Source: Osmia lignaria lignaria (lineage: Eukaryota > Arthropoda > Insecta > Hymenoptera > Megachilidae). Taken from it: 64,000 bases of DNA. A model generated the notes under the pieces. That model worked only from the letters and a program-made list of their open reading frames with translations, ran no database searches and had not been told where the DNA came from. Positions within the stretch are counted from its first letter, which is position 1. Every line of letters starts with the position of its first letter. The position numbers and the translations under genes were made by a program. Shown here one piece after another: positions 62,001 to 64,000 of this stretch. The stretch spans positions 9,392,001 to 9,456,000 of the forward strand of contig NW_027478165.1 of NCBI RefSeq assembly GCF_051020975.1, given 5' to 3'.

Positions 62001-63846
62001 GCCCCTTTCTTTGAGATAACTCTGCACTATTGCGGGCTGTAAATGCCACTTCCAGCTTAGCTGTGCAGAAGAAGAACAACAAGAAGAAGAAATATCTCGA
62101 AATATGTCCGTCAGGCCCCTTCCCTTGAGATATATCTGCAAATATCTCGGAAACGAAGCGAGCTATGGCAAAATGTTAAGAGACCTTTTTTGTAGAGAAT
62201 TATGTTTCCTACAATTTATGTTCTATGATATTCTTTGATCAGATGCGTAGTTCTCGAGATATATCAAGATATTTAAAAGTTCCGAAGCCGCACCAACATA
62301 ATAGAGATACAGAAACACCGTGGCCCCTTTCTTTGAGATAACTCTGCACTATTGCGAGCTGCAAATGCCACTTCCAGCTTAGCTGTGCAGAGGAAGAACA
62401 AGAAGAAGAAGAAGTATCTCGAAATATGTCCGTCAGGCCCGTTCCTTTGAGCTGAATGTGCAAATATCTCGGAAACGAAGCGAGCTATGGCAAAATGTTA
62501 AGAGACGTTTTTTGTAGAGAATTATGTTTCCTACAATTTATGTTCTATGATATTTTTTGATCAGAAGCGTAGTTTTCGAGACATATCGAGATATTTAAAA
62601 GTTCCGAAGCCGCACCAACATAATAGAGATACAGAAACACCGTGGCCCCTTTCTTTGAGATAACTCTGCACTAGTGCGAGTCGCAAATGCCACTTCCAGC
62701 TTAGCTGTGCAGAAGAAGAACAACAAGAAGAAGAAATATCTCGAAATATGTCCGTCAGGCCCCTTCCCTTGAGGTAAATCTGCAAATATCTCGGAAACGA
62801 AGCGAGCTATGGCAAAATGTTAAGAGACCTTTTTTGTAGATAATTAAGTTTCCTACTTTTTATGTTCTATGATATTTTTTGATCAGATGCGTAGTTCTCG
62901 AGATATATCAAGATATTTAAAAGTTCCGAAGCCGCACCAACATAATAGAGATACAGAAACACCGTGGCCCCTCTCTTTGAGATAACTCTGCACTATTGCG
63001 AGCTGGAAATGCCACTTCCAGTTTAGCTGTGCAGAAGAAGAACAACAAGAAGAAGAAATATCTCGAAATATGTCCGTCAGGCCAGTTCCTTTGAGCTGAA
63101 TCTGCAAATATCTCGGAAACGAAGCGAGCTATGGCAAAATGTTAAGAGACATTTTTTGTAGAGAATTATGTTTCCTACAATTTATGTTCTATGATATTTT
63201 TTGATCAGAAGCGTAGTTTTCGAGATATATCGAGATATTTAAAAGTTCCGAAGCCGCACCAACATAATAGGGATACAGAAACACCGTGGCCCCTTTCTTT
63301 GAGATAACTCTGCACTACTGCGAGCCGCAAATGCCACTTCCAGCTTAGCTGTGCAGAAGAAGAACAACAAGAAGAAGAAATATCTCGAAATATGTCCGTC
63401 AGGCCAGTTCCTTTGAGCTGAATCTGCAAATATCTCGGAAACGAAGCGAGCTATGGCAAAATGTTAAGAGACGTTTTTTGTAGAGAATTATGTTTCCTAC
63501 TTTTTATGTTCTATGATATTTTTTGATCAAATGCGTAGTTCTCGAGATATATCAAGATATTTAAAAGTTCCGAAGCCGCACCAACATAATAGAGATACAG
63601 AAACACCGTGGCCCCTTTCTTTGAGATAACTCTGCACTATTGCGAGCTGTAAATGCCACTTCCAGCTTAGCTGTGCAGAAGAAGAACAACAAGAAGAAGA
63701 AATATCTCGAAATATGTCCGTCAGGCCCCTTCCCTTGAGATATATCTGCAAATATCTCGGAAACAAAGCGAGCTATGGCAAAATGTTGAGAGACCTTTTT
63801 TGTAGAGAATTATGTTTCCTACAATTTATGTTCTATGATATTTTTT
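59017..63846. repeat. Right zone: mixed subtypes
   Basis: Fifteen monomers. The unit at 59,661 is distinctive: AAAACTTCCGAAG, GCGGGCTG, GAACATCAAG and CTCGATTAATG, with GAAGAGGGC and TGGCCAAATG in its tail. AAAACTTCCG and GCGGGCTG return at 61,915. Units at 62,237, 62,881 and 63,203 carry the CCTTTGAGCTGAAT-type ending seen in the left half. The unit at 63,525 has TGATCAAATG. All bases fit the 322-bp unit. Confidence 0.82.
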
Positions 63847-64000
63847 GATCAGAAGCGTAGTTTTCGAGATATATCGAGATATTTAAAAGTTCCGAAGCCG
63901 CACCAACATAATAGAGATACAGAAACACCGTGGCCCCTTTCGTTGAGATAACTCTGCACTAGTGCGAGCCGCAAATGCCACTTCCAGCTTAGCTGTGCAG
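63847..64000. repeat. Partial satellite monomer at the right edge
   Basis: This is the first 154 bp of a type A monomer, cut by the window end within the GAA tract. It has TTTCGTTGAG, otherwise seen in the unit at 31,341. The array continues to the right. Confidence 0.95.

Larger units (their letters stand above)
1..64000. repeat. 322-bp tandem satellite array, 198 full monomers
   Basis: Every part of the window is the same 322-bp unit in direct tandem orientation. Unit starts (the conserved GATC) fall at 107 + 322k up to 38,747, at 39,054 + 322k up to 53,866, and at 54,187 + 322k up to 63,847. These add up exactly to 64,000 with 198 full monomers and two partial ones. Most monomers differ only by scattered substitutions, and diagnostic variants are shared between neighbours or between distant blocks. 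No unit is inverted and no foreign sequence interrupts the array. The monomer is about 40% G+C. A head-to-tail array with regional subfamilies and higher-order repeats is typical of centromeric or pericentromeric satellite DNA. The chromosomal location is inference, because no flanking sequence is present. Confidence 0.98.

Noticed and set aside
109..63766. About 185 minus-strand 74-codon open frames as a multigene family of Cys/Ser-rich peptides
   Set aside because: They start with TTG, have no internal ATG, are spaced exactly one monomer apart and are broken by single substitutions in 13 copies. Non-coding parts of the monomer appear equally conserved. A near-constant repeat with no stop in one phase explains them.
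1..64000. rDNA, 5S, tRNA or histone gene tandem repeat
   Set aside because: The unit has no RNA gene signature I recognise, no box A/B promoter with a cloverleaf, and no histone-like coding frame.
1..64000. Monomer as a simple dimer of two 161-bp halves
   Set aside because: The two halves do not align. The only internal repeat I can support has arms 114 bp apart.

Overview
The whole 64,000-base window lies inside one satellite DNA array. A unit of 322 bp repeats head to tail, always in the same orientation. There are 198 complete monomers plus a partial one at each edge (106 bp and 154 bp). Taking the unit to begin at its conserved GATC, starts fall at 107, 429, 751 and so on. The 322-bp register breaks only twice: a 307-bp monomer at 38,747-39,053 (15 bp lost) and a 321-bp monomer at 53,866-54,186 (1 bp lost). 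I see no protein gene, RNA gene, transposon, inversion, CRISPR array or unique sequence. The 74-codon open frame that recurs on the minus strand is a by-product of the repeat: it opens with TTG, has no internal ATG, and is present in 185 of 198 monomers.

This is eukaryotic heterochromatin of centromeric or pericentromeric type. The monomer is about 40% G+C (128 of 322 in the counted copy). CpG is close to the number expected by chance, which suggests little methylation-driven decay. The length is about that of two nucleosomes. I lean towards an arthropod from the general feel of the motifs, but the species cannot be read from this window and that lean is weak.

Two main body types occur. Type A has AAGCGTAGTTTTCGAG near the unit start and usually follows CCTACAATTT. 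Type B has ATGCGTAGTTCTCGAG and usually follows CCTACTTTTT. Regional layout: 107-7,369 mixed types; 7,370-10,673 a perfect-looking 1,372-bp block present twice; 10,733-16,528 A/B alternation (644-bp dimer); 16,851-28,764 a higher-order repeat whose fullest copy has 10 monomers and whose five successive copies contain 4, 7, 10, 8 and 8; 28,765-32,950 mixed; 32,951-35,848 a local family marked by GTGAGAGCC; 35,849-38,746 a mixed set that reappears at 49,358-51,611; 39,054-49,357 a large segmental duplication with a nested 4-monomer repeat; 51,612-59,016 a nine-monomer block present twice; 59,017-64,000 mixed.

The most informative signal is how the higher-order repeat changes length. The short copies lack whole monomers, and at each loss the remaining monomer is a hybrid that starts like one neighbour and ends like a later one. 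That is the footprint of out-of-register recombination between monomers, and it explains why the array changes by whole units and almost never by small indels. The monomer itself also contains a diverged internal direct repeat (24 of 27 bases, 114 bp apart), so part of it probably arose by an older duplication. I found no previously undescribed gene system here.
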